Below the pieces are notes generated by a model. It was not told the DNA's origin, did not search any database, and saw nothing but the letters and a program-made list of their open reading frames with translations. The position numbers and the translations under genes are program-made. Below, in pieces: positions 43,605 to 52,559 of a DNA stretch of 64,000 bases. Each line of letters begins with the position of its first letter. The first letter of the stretch is position 1. Origin of the DNA: Haloarcula marismortui ATCC 43049 (GTDB taxonomy: Archaea; Halobacteriota; Halobacteria; Halobacteriales; Haloarculaceae); assembly GCF_000011085.1 (NCBI RefSeq), contig NC_006396.1:930001-994000 (forward strand). Direction: 5' to 3'.

Positions 43605-44887
43605 CCCCACCCTACTTCGCTCGGTCTGACGACCTCGCTTCGTTGAGGGTGGGGCTTTCGCGTGGACTCCCGCTCTGGCCGGAATCTCCGGCAGGAGTCT
43701 CATACTCTCCGTTCGCGTTCAATGTCCCGCGATTCAAGCGCACGCCTACGGGTGCGCCTCCACCGTCCCCAGTTTGGTTACGACGGAGATACCGCAAACC
43801 GATGTTTTTTGCCGCATTGTAGTCGGCGTGGTTCTCGTAGCCGCATTTCAGGCACACGAACGCCTCGCTGTCGCGGTTGTCCGGGTGGGTGAACCCGCAG
43901 TGTGAGCAACGACGTGACGTGTTTTCCGGGTCTACCACTGCCACATCAATGCCGTGCAACTCGGATTTGTATTTCACGTACTCGTACAACCGCTCGAACG
44001 CCCACTTGTGGCCCCACGACGCTTCGGGGAGTCGGTCACGGGTGCCGCTCAACTCCTCGAAGGCGATGATCGTACACCCGTTCTCGGCGGCTTCTTCGAT
44101 GATACCGTTGGCAATCCGGTGGAGCATCAGTTTGAACCGGCCCGTTTCCTTCCCTCCGACCGACTGGATATTCTCGTGAGCGGCCCGCGTGCCACACTGC
44201 TGGAGCGAGCCACGCCGCTCCTCGTACTCGCGCCTCGTGGTCGAACTCGTGGCCGCTCCAGAACGTCCCTGTCGAAGTAACAGCGAGTTGGTTCACGCCG
44301 AGGTCAACGCCGAGGACTGTCCTGTGCCCGGTCGTCGCCTGTTTCGGCGTGTCAGACTCCACCTCCGCGTTTGTACGGAGATGAAGGAACCACTGGCCGT
44401 CTCTGTGGTGCAGTTCTGCGCCCGTCACTTGGTAGTCATCGCTGTCGAGATACCGACTGTGTGGTGTGTCGCGGTCGGCGGCGGGAAGGAGGTACTCGAC
44501 TTCGATACGGCCCTCAACGGTCGCCAGCGACACGTACTCGTCGTGGAATGTCGCGCACCGTTTGTCGTACACCACGGTCGGACTCGTGAAGTGCGGTTTT
44601 CCCGCGTACTCGCCCTGCTTCCAGCGGGCGACGGCGCTCTGTACGGCGTCGGCGGCCTTGTTGCGAGCGTTCTGGACGAGATTCGCGTGCAATCGTGTTT
44701 GCTCACGCACGTCGTCGTAGGTTTCTGCCTGCAACTGGGCCTTGCTCGTCGTTTTGTATTCGCCCTGCCATGCGTGGTCTACGACGTAGTTGGCAGCCCA
44801 CAGAAATTCATCGACGGTTTCGCGGAGAAGTGCGGCGTCGTTGCTGTCCACGTCGAGTTTGACTGAAACAGTGCGCCGCACTTCCAT
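43605..44887 (-). mobile_element. IS1341-type (tnpB-only) element remnant
   Basis: Only tnpB is present; no tnpA transposase. The 3' end of the minus-strand gene carries a hairpin of CCCCACCCT (43605-43613) and AGGGTGGGG (43646-43654). This is where the right end and the 3' part of an omega-RNA scaffold would lie. The left boundary beyond 44887 is not clear; GC-rich hairpin sequence near 45005-45035 could belong to it. Confidence 0.6.
43612..44887 (-). pseudogene. tnpB: Frameshifted TnpB (RNA-guided nuclease family)
   Basis: The N-terminal part (44887 to about 44230) has the helical start, then [20 protein letters not shown] with the first RuvC Asp. The frame shifts by one base near 44230 (after WSGHEFDHE). 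It resumes with [19 protein letters not shown], the catalytic Glu in IIAFEEL, the zinc finger [19 protein letters not shown]...CGY and the last RuvC Asp in [16 protein letters not shown]. Joined, all catalytic residues are present in a protein of about 420 residues, so the inactivation looks recent. Confidence 0.82.
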
Positions 44888-45147
44888 GGCTCAGACGTGT
44901 GCTCGGTGTTTTATCAGCGTTAGGGAGAACAGACGGCAACAGTCCGTGGTCTGTGTCCGGGTTGTCGGCTTCCTCTCCGGCCTACTCGTTCGCTTCGCTC
45001 ACTCCTTGAGGCCGGAGGCTCCGCCTCGAAACTGCATGATTTTTGCCTCGGTCACCGCTTAGTGGCCTGTGGACCTCCCGCTGCTTTCTTTAATTGCTGG
45101 TCGAACCACTGCTTTTTAAGCTATCGAGCGTCGTAGTTGTGGTAATC
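44888..45147. other. Region between tnpB and the cysE leader
   Basis: 260 bases without a supported gene. It contains a GC-rich imperfect hairpin (GAGGCCGGAGGCTCCGCCTC near 45011) that may be the left end of the IS1341 element, and the TATA-like TTTTTAAG at 45111-45118 that serves the cysE transcript. Confidence 0.35.
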
Positions 45148-45234
45148 ATGGGCGACCGAACTTCACGCCACGTTGCTCGCCCGCTTCGAACCACAGGCAG
45201 TCACCGCTTCTCCCGTCGCTGTTGTCGATTCTAA
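45148..45234 (+). CDS. Possible 28-residue leader peptide upstream of cysE
   Basis: The ATG at 45148 lies about 34 bases after the TATA-like TTTTTAAG, a near-leaderless distance. The 28-codon frame starts MGDRTSRHVARPLRTTGSHR and ends RRCCRF with two consecutive TGT codons just before the stop. A second tiny frame starts on that stop (TAATG at 45234) and runs into the cysE start. This resembles a cysteine-sensing leader, but the Arg-rich composition could equally mean non-coding. Confidence 0.25.
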   Translation: MGDRTSRHVARPLRTTGSHRFSRRCCRF

Positions 45235-45297
45235 TGTCCAGTGCTTCGGCCCGGCCAGCCGTCCCGTCTACAGACGACACCACCCACACTACACACC

Positions 45298-45855
45298 ATG
45301 TTTGACCGACTGAAAGCAGATATTCGTACAGCACTCACAAAGGACCCGGCGGCGACCAGCGCGATGGAGGTTGCGCTCACGTACCCCGGCCTGCACGCGA
45401 TCTGGGCCTATCGTGTCGCCCACTGGCTCTGGGCGAACGACCGAGCGTTGCTCGCCAGACTCATCTCCCACGTCGCGCGGTTCCTGACCGGCGTCGAGAT
45501 CCACCCCGCCGCGGAGATCGGCGAGCGCGTGTTCATCGACCACGGGATGGGCATCGTCATCGGGGAGACGGCCGAAATCGGCGACGACGTGCTCCTGTAC
45601 CACGGTGTCACCCTCGGCGGCACGTCCATGCGCCGCGAAAAGCGCCACCCGACGGTCAAGGACGGCGCGACCATCGGCGCTGATGCCTCGATAATGGGAC
45701 CGATCACCGTTGGAGAGAACGCGTCCGTCGGCGCTGGCGCAGTCGTCGTCGATGACGTGACCCCGGACACGACAGTCGTGGGCAACCCGGCGGAGCCTGT
45801 CGGCGCTGCCGGTGTCGCCTCACCAAATCCGGACCCTATCATCGCTGACGGCTAA
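45298..45855 (+). CDS. cysE: Serine O-acetyltransferase
   Basis: From the ATG at 45298 the product has 185 residues ([20 protein letters not shown]). It has a helical N-terminal part, then a left-handed beta-helix with [20 protein letters not shown] and [20 protein letters not shown], the catalytic and CoA-binding region typical of CysE. Reaction: L-serine + acetyl-CoA to O-acetylserine, first step of cysteine synthesis. It is the short form lacking the long N-terminal helical domain of E. coli CysE, as usual in archaea. It has a roughly 150-base leader. Confidence 0.92.
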   Translation: MFDRLKADIRTALTKDPAATSAMEVALTYPGLHAIWAYRVAHWLWANDRALLARLISHVARFLTGVEIHPAAEIGERVFIDHGMGIVIGETAEIGDDVLLYHGVTLGGTSMRREKRHPTVKDGATIGADASIMGPITVGENASVGAGAVVVDDVTPDTTVVGNPAEPVGAAGVASPNPDPIIADG

Positions 45856-45900
45856 CGGCGACAGATACGTTCTTTTCCGTCGAGTCAGTATCACAGAGCC

Positions 45901-46512
45901 ATGAGTGACTCGCCACATGAGGTGTTACGCGCAGACCCCGATATCGGGCCGCTGGTCGAGACACACGGCGAACTCACGCTCGACCCGGCGTCGGACCTTT
46001 TCGAGCGGCTCGTCGTCTCGATTCTCCGCCAGCAGGTGTCGATGGCGTCGGCCGCCGCGACACGGGAGCGACTGTTCGACGCCGTCACCGTGACACCGGC
46101 GGGCATCAAAGACGCTGACAACGACCTCCTCCGGGACGCCGGGCTCTCGCGGCAGAAAACCCGCTACGTCAACGAGGTCGCCGATGCGTTTCTGGAACAC
46201 GGCTACTCGCTGGAAGCGTTCGAGGACGCCGCCGACGAGGAGATCCACGAGGAACTGACCGCCATTACGGGGGTCGGCGACTGGACCGCAAATATGCAAC
46301 TCCTGTTCGCGTTCGGCCGAAAAGACGTGTTCCCGGTCGGCGACCTCGGCATCCGCAAGGGGTTCGAGGCCGTCGTCGGTGACGGGTACAGCCGCGCGGA
46401 GATGCGCGAGTACGCCGAGCGGTGGTCGCCGTATCGGAGCTACGCGAGCCTGTATCTGTGGCGGGCCAGCGAGGATATCGCCGAAAGCGTCGCAGAAGTG
46501 CGCGAGGACTGA
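45901..46512 (+). CDS. DNA-3-methyladenine glycosylase II (AlkA-like)
   Basis: The 203-residue HhH-GPD protein has VVSILRQQVSMASAAATRER, the helix-hairpin-helix ITGVGDWTANMQLLFAFGR, and the downstream catalytic Asp in VFPVGDLGIRKGF (about residues 142-154). It removes alkylated purines from DNA for base excision repair. There are no iron-sulfur cysteines, so it is not an EndoIII type. It follows cysE by 45 bases but is functionally unrelated. Confidence 0.9.
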   Translation: MSDSPHEVLRADPDIGPLVETHGELTLDPASDLFERLVVSILRQQVSMASAAATRERLFDAVTVTPAGIKDADNDLLRDAGLSRQKTRYVNEVADAFLEHGYSLEAFEDAADEEIHEELTAITGVGDWTANMQLLFAFGRKDVFPVGDLGIRKGFEAVVGDGYSRAEMREYAERWSPYRSYASLYLWRASEDIAESVAEVRED

Positions 46513-46542
46513 GACGGCTCGAAAGCTGGTACGAACGCGTCG

Positions 46543-47895
46543 CTACTCTTCGCTCTGCTCTTCTTCCTCTGTTTCCACGTCTGACTCGTCGTCCGCACGG
46601 CGGGTCACGTCGACCTGATAGTGCTTGAGGATGTCCCGACCCAGCAACAGCGGGTAGTCCATGTGCCCGCGGTCTTCGACGCTGGCGGTGACGGTGTGCT
46701 GGGTCCCGCCGACGCCGACGACGAGGTCGACGACCGGGCGCGAACGACCGGACTTGAGGCTCCCTGATTTGATCTTCACGATGTCGAGAATCGGCCCCGT
46801 TCCGATTTCCGCGGCGAGCTTGGCGTCGATACTGGTCCGGGTTGCACCCGTGTCGGACTTCGCGAGGACGGACTTGGTCCCCTGCGTCCCGGTGACGACA
46901 ACCTCCTCGATGTAGCCGACGACGACGTTCTCTTGTGCTTTCGGCTGTGGCTTCTTCGGCGTACACGCAGGCTTGGAGTCGTCAAGCCGGTCGGAGAGTC
47001 GCTCGACGGTTTCATGATCGACACTCCCGCCGGCCCGCTCGATGGCGAGCTGAGCGATGTACGGGGCAGGGCTGACGCCGCTGGCCTTGAACAGGCCACG
47101 GAACCCGGCAGTGGGGTTCACTTCGAGCACGTAGTAGCCGTCATCGCTCTGGACGATGTCGACGCCGGCGTAATCCAGCCCGATGGCGTCGACCGAATCG
47201 AGCGCAATTTCCCTGACTCGCTCGGGGAGTTCACCCGTCATGTCCTCGACCTCGCCGCCGAGCGCGACGTTCGTCCGCCACTCGCCCTCGGGCGCGTAAC
47301 GGTTCATCGCGCCGACGATCTGGTCACCGACGACGTACACGCGAAGGTCGTGGTGGCGCTGCTCGTCGTGTTCCATGTACTCCTGTAAGAACGCGTAGCG
47401 GCCACCGACCTGTGCGTTGACCTGGTTTTCCAGATCGACCATCCACGTCCCGCCGCCGTGGGTGCCGATGGCCGTCTTGTACACCGCACGATCACCGAAG
47501 CGGTCCCGTTCCTCGTTCAGCAGGTCACTCGATAGCGCGAGCAGGGCGTCCGGGACCGGAACGCCGGCATCGGCCAGCGCGGCAGCGCTTGCGAACTTGT
47601 GGAGGGCCGTCGTCGCCGCCATCGGCTCGTTCAACGTCGGTGCGAGCCGGCTGATAGTCATCCCGAGGCCGATCCCTTCCGCGGGGTGTTCGTCGCTGGA
47701 GAGCAGCAGCCGATTTGCGACCACATCAACGGCGGGCTCGAGCGTCATTTCGCCGTCGGTAACGCTGATCGCGGTGTTTTCGGCGCGAAGCCACTCCGTG
47801 TCGTAGCCCATCTCATCGACTGCGTTCAGGATGGCCTTCGACTCCTTGCTGGAGTGGAGGCTGAGAACGCCAACGGTAATATCCCGGTCGCTCAT
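46543..47895 (-). CDS. RimK-type ATP-grasp ligase fused to a retropepsin-like domain
   Basis: The 450-residue protein has an N-terminal RimK/LysX-type ATP-grasp ligase (about 1-300: RAVYKTAIGTHGGGTWMVDL, HHDLRVYVVGDQIVGAMNRY, GVDIVQSDDGYYVLEVNPTA). A linker leads to a C-terminal RimB/DUF785-type aspartic-protease-like domain (about 320-430: VLAKSDTGATRTSIDAKLA, with MDYPLLLGRDILKHY). RimK ligates glutamate or similar residues onto substrates. RimB-type proteins are found beside rimK in other genomes; here they are one chain. It is divergent from an aspartoacylase-like gene, which is also a frequent neighbour of this family. Confidence 0.85.
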   Translation of the reverse strand: MSDRDITVGVLSLHSSKESKAILNAVDEMGYDTEWLRAENTAISVTDGEMTLEPAVDVVANRLLLSSDEHPAEGIGLGMTISRLAPTLNEPMAATTALHKFASAAALADAGVPVPDALLALSSDLLNEERDRFGDRAVYKTAIGTHGGGTWMVDLENQVNAQVGGRYAFLQEYMEHDEQRHHDLRVYVVGDQIVGAMNRYAPEGEWRTNVALGGEVEDMTGELPERVREIALDSVDAIGLDYAGVDIVQSDDGYYVLEVNPTAGFRGLFKASGVSPAPYIAQLAIERAGGSVDHETVERLSDRLDDSKPACTPKKPQPKAQENVVVGYIEEVVVTGTQGTKSVLAKSDTGATRTSIDAKLAAEIGTGPILDIVKIKSGSLKSGRSRPVVDLVVGVGGTQHTVTASVEDRGHMDYPLLLGRDILKHYQVDVTRRADDESDVETEEEEQSEE

Positions 47896-48009
47896 GCTGT
47901 CGCCTTCTGCCGGCCGCAGTATAGGTGTACGGATATGTAATGCGGGACGACTCTACCGGGGGACCGCCTTGCCGGAGGGGTTTTAGCCGCCGCCTCTCGT
48001 TGTGATGGC

Positions 48010-49032
48010 ATGGACGAGGCCGAGCCGTTCACCTACGACGGGGGAATCGTTGCGCCGGGCGAAACCCGCAACATTCGCTACACGGTCAGCGAGACGTATC
48101 TGGGGGATGCCGTCCGGATGCCGGTTACCATCGTCAACGGGAAGCGGCCCGGTCCGACCGTGTTTCTCACTGCAGCGGCACACGGCGACGAACTCAACGG
48201 CATCGAGGTCGTTCGAGAGGTCGCCCACGAATGGAACCACGACGGGCTGGCGGGGACGCTGATCTGTCTGCCAGTGCTGAACGTCCCTGCATTTCTGGCA
48301 CAGGAGCGGTACCTGCCGATCTACGACCGCGACCTGAACCGCTCGTTCCCCGGCGACCCCGAGTCGACGAGCGCGAAACGGATGGCCCACGAGATTTTCC
48401 GGAACTTTCTGGCTCCCTGTGACGTGGGCCTCGACTTCCACACGTCAACGCGTGGGCGGACGAATATGCTCCACGTCCGGGCGGACATGGACGACCCGAA
48501 GGTTGCGCGGGTCGCAAACGCCTTCTCGTCGAACGTCATCATCTCCTCGGAAGGCCCGTCAGGGTCGCTCCGGCGGGAGCTGAGCGATTCGGGCGTCCCG
48601 ACGATCACGATAGAGATGGGCGAAGCCCATCGGTTCCAGCGACCGCTCATCGACTCAGCGCTGGAGAGTGTGCGGTCGGTGCTTGCGGAGTTTGGTCTCC
48701 GGGACTCCGACACCGTCCGGTGGCCGGGCTGGCGGACAGTCATCGACGACAGCGGTGAGAAAACCTGGATCCGTGCGGACTCGGGCGGACTGGTGGATAT
48801 GCACTACGACCGCGGTGACCTGGTGTACGAAGACGACGTGATCTGTACGATCGCGAACCCGTTCAAGACGGAGAATACACTGATGCGTGCGCCGTTTACC
48901 GGCCTGCTGGTCGGCATCCTTGAGAACCCACTGGTGTATCCCGGCAACCCTCTCTGTCATCTGGTCCGACTTGATGACCGGACACAGCGAGCTATCGAGT
49001 GGAACCGCCGGGCTGACGACGACGATTGGTAA
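48010..49032 (+). CDS. Succinylglutamate desuccinylase/aspartoacylase family zinc hydrolase
   Basis: The 340-residue protein has the zinc-binding TAAAHGDELNGIEVVREVAH (His and Glu), catalytic-region LDFHTSTRGRTNMLHVRADM and GVPTITIEMGEAHRF. A C-terminal beta domain (IRADSGGLVDMHYDRGDLVY) is as in AstE/ACY-2-like proteins. It cleaves an N-acyl group from an amino acid or peptide; the substrate is unknown. The divergent arrangement with the RimK-protease fusion across a 114-base promoter suggests the pair adds and removes an amino-acid modification. Confidence 0.88.
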   Translation: MDEAEPFTYDGGIVAPGETRNIRYTVSETYLGDAVRMPVTIVNGKRPGPTVFLTAAAHGDELNGIEVVREVAHEWNHDGLAGTLICLPVLNVPAFLAQERYLPIYDRDLNRSFPGDPESTSAKRMAHEIFRNFLAPCDVGLDFHTSTRGRTNMLHVRADMDDPKVARVANAFSSNVIISSEGPSGSLRRELSDSGVPTITIEMGEAHRFQRPLIDSALESVRSVLAEFGLRDSDTVRWPGWRTVIDDSGEKTWIRADSGGLVDMHYDRGDLVYEDDVICTIANPFKTENTLMRAPFTGLLVGILENPLVYPGNPLCHLVRLDDRTQRAIEWNRRADDDDW

Positions 49033-49131
49033 CTGCAGAGTAGTCAATTGACGAACGTCTTCGGACGAGATTCCGGCGATACGCGTCCATTGTAGAAACT
49101 ACTATCTGTCCCCGGACTAACCCCCCAGTGT

Positions 49132-49551
49132 ATGAGTCAGTCTTACAATCGCGGCACCGTCGAGGATTTCGGACGGTGGCGGGAGTTCACGGCCGGGATG
49201 TGGGCCTGGATCTTCCACAAGTTCACCGGCTGGGTTCTCGTGGGCTACCTGTTCACCCACATCGCGGTGCTGAGCACTTCGGTCGGCGTCGATCCGGCGA
49301 GCGCGCAGGCAGGCAGCGACCTCTACACCAGCACGCTCAGCGGCCTCGAATCGCTGCTGATCGTCCGGTTCCTTGAAGTCGGCCTGCTGGCCGTCGCCGT
49401 CTTCCACATCCTCAACGGGATTCGGCTGCTGATGGTTGATCTCGGCGTGGGACTGGAATCGCAGGACAAGAGCTTCTACGCGTCGCTCCTGCTGACCGGC
49501 GCAATCGTCATCGCAAGCGTGCCGACGTTCCTCGGGGGGAAACTAGCCTGA
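49132..49551 (+). CDS. sdhC: Succinate dehydrogenase cytochrome b556 subunit
   Basis: The 139-residue protein has three transmembrane helices (about 25-48, 68-90, 110-132) and the heme-ligand region [20 protein letters not shown], with another His in [16 protein letters not shown]. It is the first membrane anchor of complex II. The stop overlaps the sdhD start at base 49551 (TGATG). Confidence 0.92.
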   Translation: MSQSYNRGTVEDFGRWREFTAGMWAWIFHKFTGWVLVGYLFTHIAVLSTSVGVDPASAQAGSDLYTSTLSGLESLLIVRFLEVGLLAVAVFHILNGIRLLMVDLGVGLESQDKSFYASLLLTGAIVIASVPTFLGGKLA

Positions 49552-49916
49552 TGGCACAGCATTACTCCTCCTTTGACCGCGGCGGGCGTCGCTGGCTGTT
49601 CCAGCGCCTGACAGCGGTGTTCCTCATCGGCGTGCTCGCGTTCCACTTCATGCTGTTGCACTTCGTGAACCACGCTTCGGATATCACGTTCCTTGGCACG
49701 CAGGCTCGGATGAGCCAGGTCAGCTACTTTGCGACGATGTGGCTGTTCCTCGTGACCGCGACGTTCCACGGCGTCAACGGCGTGTACAACGCGCTGGTCA
49801 ATCAGGGACTCACCGGTTCCCAGAAAAACGCAGTCAAATACATGCTCGGCATCGCTGGCCTTCTGCTCGTCGTGCAGGGGACCCGCGTGTCGCTGGCCAT
49901 GACAACCCTCGTCTGA
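49551..49916 (+). CDS. sdhD: Succinate dehydrogenase membrane anchor subunit
   Basis: The 121-residue, three-helix protein starts [20 protein letters not shown] and has histidines in FHFMLLHFVNHASDI and TATFHGVNGVYNAL, suitable for heme and quinone contacts. It is coupled to sdhC by overlap and followed by sdhB after 3 bases. Homology to SdhC is visible in the repeated RLTAVFLIGVLAFHF plan. Confidence 0.9.
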   Translation: MAQHYSSFDRGGRRWLFQRLTAVFLIGVLAFHFMLLHFVNHASDITFLGTQARMSQVSYFATMWLFLVTATFHGVNGVYNALVNQGLTGSQKNAVKYMLGIAGLLLVVQGTRVSLAMTTLV

Positions 49917-49919
49917 ACT

Positions 49920-50807
49920 ATGAGTACGCAAATCGAACAACAGGAAACCGAGACAGAGGCCGACGAGGAAACAGAGCCCGAGGTCGAATCCCCGGGCGAC
50001 CGTCGGCGCGCACAGCGAGACGAACGACAGGCACAGGAGCAGGCCCAGCGGGAAGTCGAAGAGGAGACGCTCGACGACGACGACACGATCACGCTGAAAG
50101 TGTTCCGCTACGACCCCGAAGTCGAGGGGAAGCAGGAACCACGCTTTGACGACTTCCGCGTTCCGTTCCACAAGGGCATGACCATCCTCGATGCCCTCAT
50201 CTACGCACGGGACCACTACGACTCCTCGCTGACTTTCCGACACTCCTGCCGACAGGCCGTCTGTGGGTCAGACGCCCTGTTCGTCAACGGACGACAGCGC
50301 CTCGGCTGTAAAACGCAGATCTCCGAGCTTGAGGACCCGGTCCGCATCGAGCCGCTGCCCCATCAGGAGGTCGTGAAGGACCTCGTCGTCGATATGGAGC
50401 ACTTCTACGACCAGATGGAGGCCGTCGAACCGTACTTCGATGCCGACGAGACCCCGGACGACAAGCTCGAAGAGCAGCGCCAGACCCGGGAGAACCGCGA
50501 GAAGGTCAAGATGTCCACGCGGTGTATCTGGTGTGGCGCGTGTATGTCCTCGTGTAACATCGCCGCCGGCGACAACGAGTACCTCGGCCCCGCCGCTATC
50601 AACAAGGCGTACCGCTTCGCGATGGACGAGCGCGAGGGCGAGAACCGCAAGCAGGAACGCCTCCGTATCATCGAGCAGGAACACGGCGTCTGGCGCTGCC
50701 AGACCCAGTTCTCCTGTACCGAAGTGTGTCCAAAGGATATCCCGCTGACCGAGCACATCCAGGAACTCAAGCGGGAAGCGGTCAAGAACAACCTGAAGTT
50801 CTGGTAA
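49920..50807 (+). CDS. sdhB: Succinate dehydrogenase iron-sulfur subunit
   Basis: The 295-residue protein has a highly acidic N-terminal extension of about 55 residues before the ferredoxin domain. The [2Fe-2S] site is HSCRQAVCGSDALFVNG...LGC, in which one usual Cys is Asp (CGSD), a known variant. The [4Fe-4S] motif is CIWCGACMSSC, and the [3Fe-4S]/[4Fe-4S] remainder is FSCTEVCPKDIPLTE. It carries electrons from SdhA to quinone. It is co-transcribed with sdhCD. Confidence 0.94.
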   Translation: MSTQIEQQETETEADEETEPEVESPGDRRRAQRDERQAQEQAQREVEEETLDDDDTITLKVFRYDPEVEGKQEPRFDDFRVPFHKGMTILDALIYARDHYDSSLTFRHSCRQAVCGSDALFVNGRQRLGCKTQISELEDPVRIEPLPHQEVVKDLVVDMEHFYDQMEAVEPYFDADETPDDKLEEQRQTRENREKVKMSTRCIWCGACMSSCNIAAGDNEYLGPAAINKAYRFAMDEREGENRKQERLRIIEQEHGVWRCQTQFSCTEVCPKDIPLTEHIQELKREAVKNNLKFW

Positions 50808-50961
50808 CGCGGTTCGACTGGCTAGTTTTCCGTTCGCGTACTGAGTAAGCAGCGGTAGCGACTGTGATTCGAGCCGAATCGCCACAGGTCTCATATAGAT
50901 TTGCGCGCTGAACTGGGTGAGCTAGGTTTCGGAAGGGACAGGCATGAGCGCAGAATTCAGT

Positions 50962-52311
50962 TCAGCTACCGCAACAGATGAACTCGAATCGCGCACCGCC
51001 GCTCTCGCTGTCAGTCGCGATGACCTCCCAGTTGTGTGCGTCGACGATCTGTTCGACGATACAGAGCCCGAACCCGGTTCCGTCATCGGCCGTTGAATAG
51101 CCGGGTTTGAACAGGTCTGCAGTCCCGTCGGGGAAGCCCGCCCCGTCGTCCGTGACGTAGAATCCCCACGATTCTGTCCCGACAGTGACGGTTACGTCGT
51201 CGCCACCGTGTTCGACAGCGTTCCGAAAGAGGTTCTCCAGTAATTCCAGCATCGCACCTTCGTCGGCTTTGATGCTGTCGTCGGCCTCGGTTTCAAGCGT
51301 CGCATCCTGCGTGTCGACCATCGACCAGGCCCGCTGTGAAAGGGCGTTGAGGTCGATTGTCTCGATTTCTGCGGGATTAACGCCCTGTTTGGCGAGCACG
51401 AGCAAGTCATCGATGAGCGTGTACATCCGGTCGATGCTCCGCTCGGCACGCTCGAAATGTGCTTCTTCGCCTGTCTCACGTGCGAGTTCGAGCGAGCCGT
51501 CAAGGACGTCCAGCGGGTTCCGTAGGTCGTGACTAATCGCGTCCGAGAATCGCTCAAGGCGCTGGTTCTGTCGTTCGAGTTCCTGTTCGCGCTGTTTCCG
51601 TGCGGAGATATCGCGGGTCGTCACGACGACGTGGTCTTCCAGCGGGCCGTTCGCGACTTGCTGGCCGCGGGACTCCGCCCAGATCCAGTCGCCATCTGCG
51701 TGGCGGTACCGGTGCTCGATGACGGCGACGTACCCCGGTTCGTCTATCATCCGGCCGAACTCGGTGAGGGCGTTCGAGAGATCGTCCGGATGCACGTACT
51801 CAAAGAGGTCTGAGTCCTGCATCTCGTCTTGCTCGTAGCCGAGGACGCGTTCCACGGACGGACTGATGTACTCGACATTGCCTTGCTCGTCGAACACAGT
51901 GAGCACGTCAGAGGTGTGGGTGACGAACTGGTGAAACCGGGCCTCGAAGCGCGGTCGGTCGCTGACGTCGCGGGAGGTGAACACCAGGCAATCGCGGTCT
52001 GTCTCGGTGTCTGATGAGACGATGGTTTCGAGCCAGACCCAGTCGCCATCGGCGTTCCGGAACCGGTACTCAGTCCCGTCATCCTCACGCTCGCCGGTAA
52101 GTGTGGCGAGGACACGATCTGTATCCGCTGGGTGGACGAGATCCAGCCAGTTCGTGCCGACAAGCGACTCCATATCGTACCCCAGTACGCGTTCGATTGC
52201 TGGACTTACAAACCGTATTGTCAATTCCTCGTCAGTAACTGCCAGCACCGTGGGTGCCTCAGCTAACACCGCTTCGAAATCGTCAGTTGACGTGAGGTAC
52301 TGGTCTGGCAT
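50962..52311 (-). CDS. PAS-domain sensor histidine kinase
   Basis: The 449-residue soluble kinase has two PAS domains (about 8-120: EAVLAEAPTVLAVTDEELTI; about 130-240: VTHTSDVLTVFDEQGNVEYI). A HisKA dimerisation domain carries FSDAISHDLRNPLDVLDGSL (phosphorylated His near residue 260). The HATPase domain has N-box LLENLFRNAVEHGG, G1 YVTDDGAGFPDG and G2 GTGFGLCIVEQIVDAH. No transmembrane helix or receiver domain is present, so it senses a cytoplasmic signal. It is encoded opposite to and between sdhB and sdhA, where these genes are usually adjacent. No response regulator is nearby. Confidence 0.9.
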   Translation of the reverse strand: MPDQYLTSTDDFEAVLAEAPTVLAVTDEELTIRFVSPAIERVLGYDMESLVGTNWLDLVHPADTDRVLATLTGEREDDGTEYRFRNADGDWVWLETIVSSDTETDRDCLVFTSRDVSDRPRFEARFHQFVTHTSDVLTVFDEQGNVEYISPSVERVLGYEQDEMQDSDLFEYVHPDDLSNALTEFGRMIDEPGYVAVIEHRYRHADGDWIWAESRGQQVANGPLEDHVVVTTRDISARKQREQELERQNQRLERFSDAISHDLRNPLDVLDGSLELARETGEEAHFERAERSIDRMYTLIDDLLVLAKQGVNPAEIETIDLNALSQRAWSMVDTQDATLETEADDSIKADEGAMLELLENLFRNAVEHGGDDVTVTVGTESWGFYVTDDGAGFPDGTADLFKPGYSTADDGTGFGLCIVEQIVDAHNWEVIATDSESGGARFEFICCGS

Positions 52312-52559
52312 CAGGTTTGAAGCGGGTCAACGCCCGTGGTAGGACTGTCTGTGGGGTCCGATATCAGTAGTTGGTTCCTAAGTATTCACAGCACGTGATA
52401 TAATTCCATCGGAGGGAACAAAACTCAGTTCGTCTAATAGTTCGTCCCGATAGCAGAAGCGGAATGCGGCCCATCGGTGACGAAGCTCTCGGTAACGCAA
52501 CAGGGAGGCTTAAGTTTGGCTAATCCTAAGCCGAAACCACGCCAAGAGACACTCTCACA

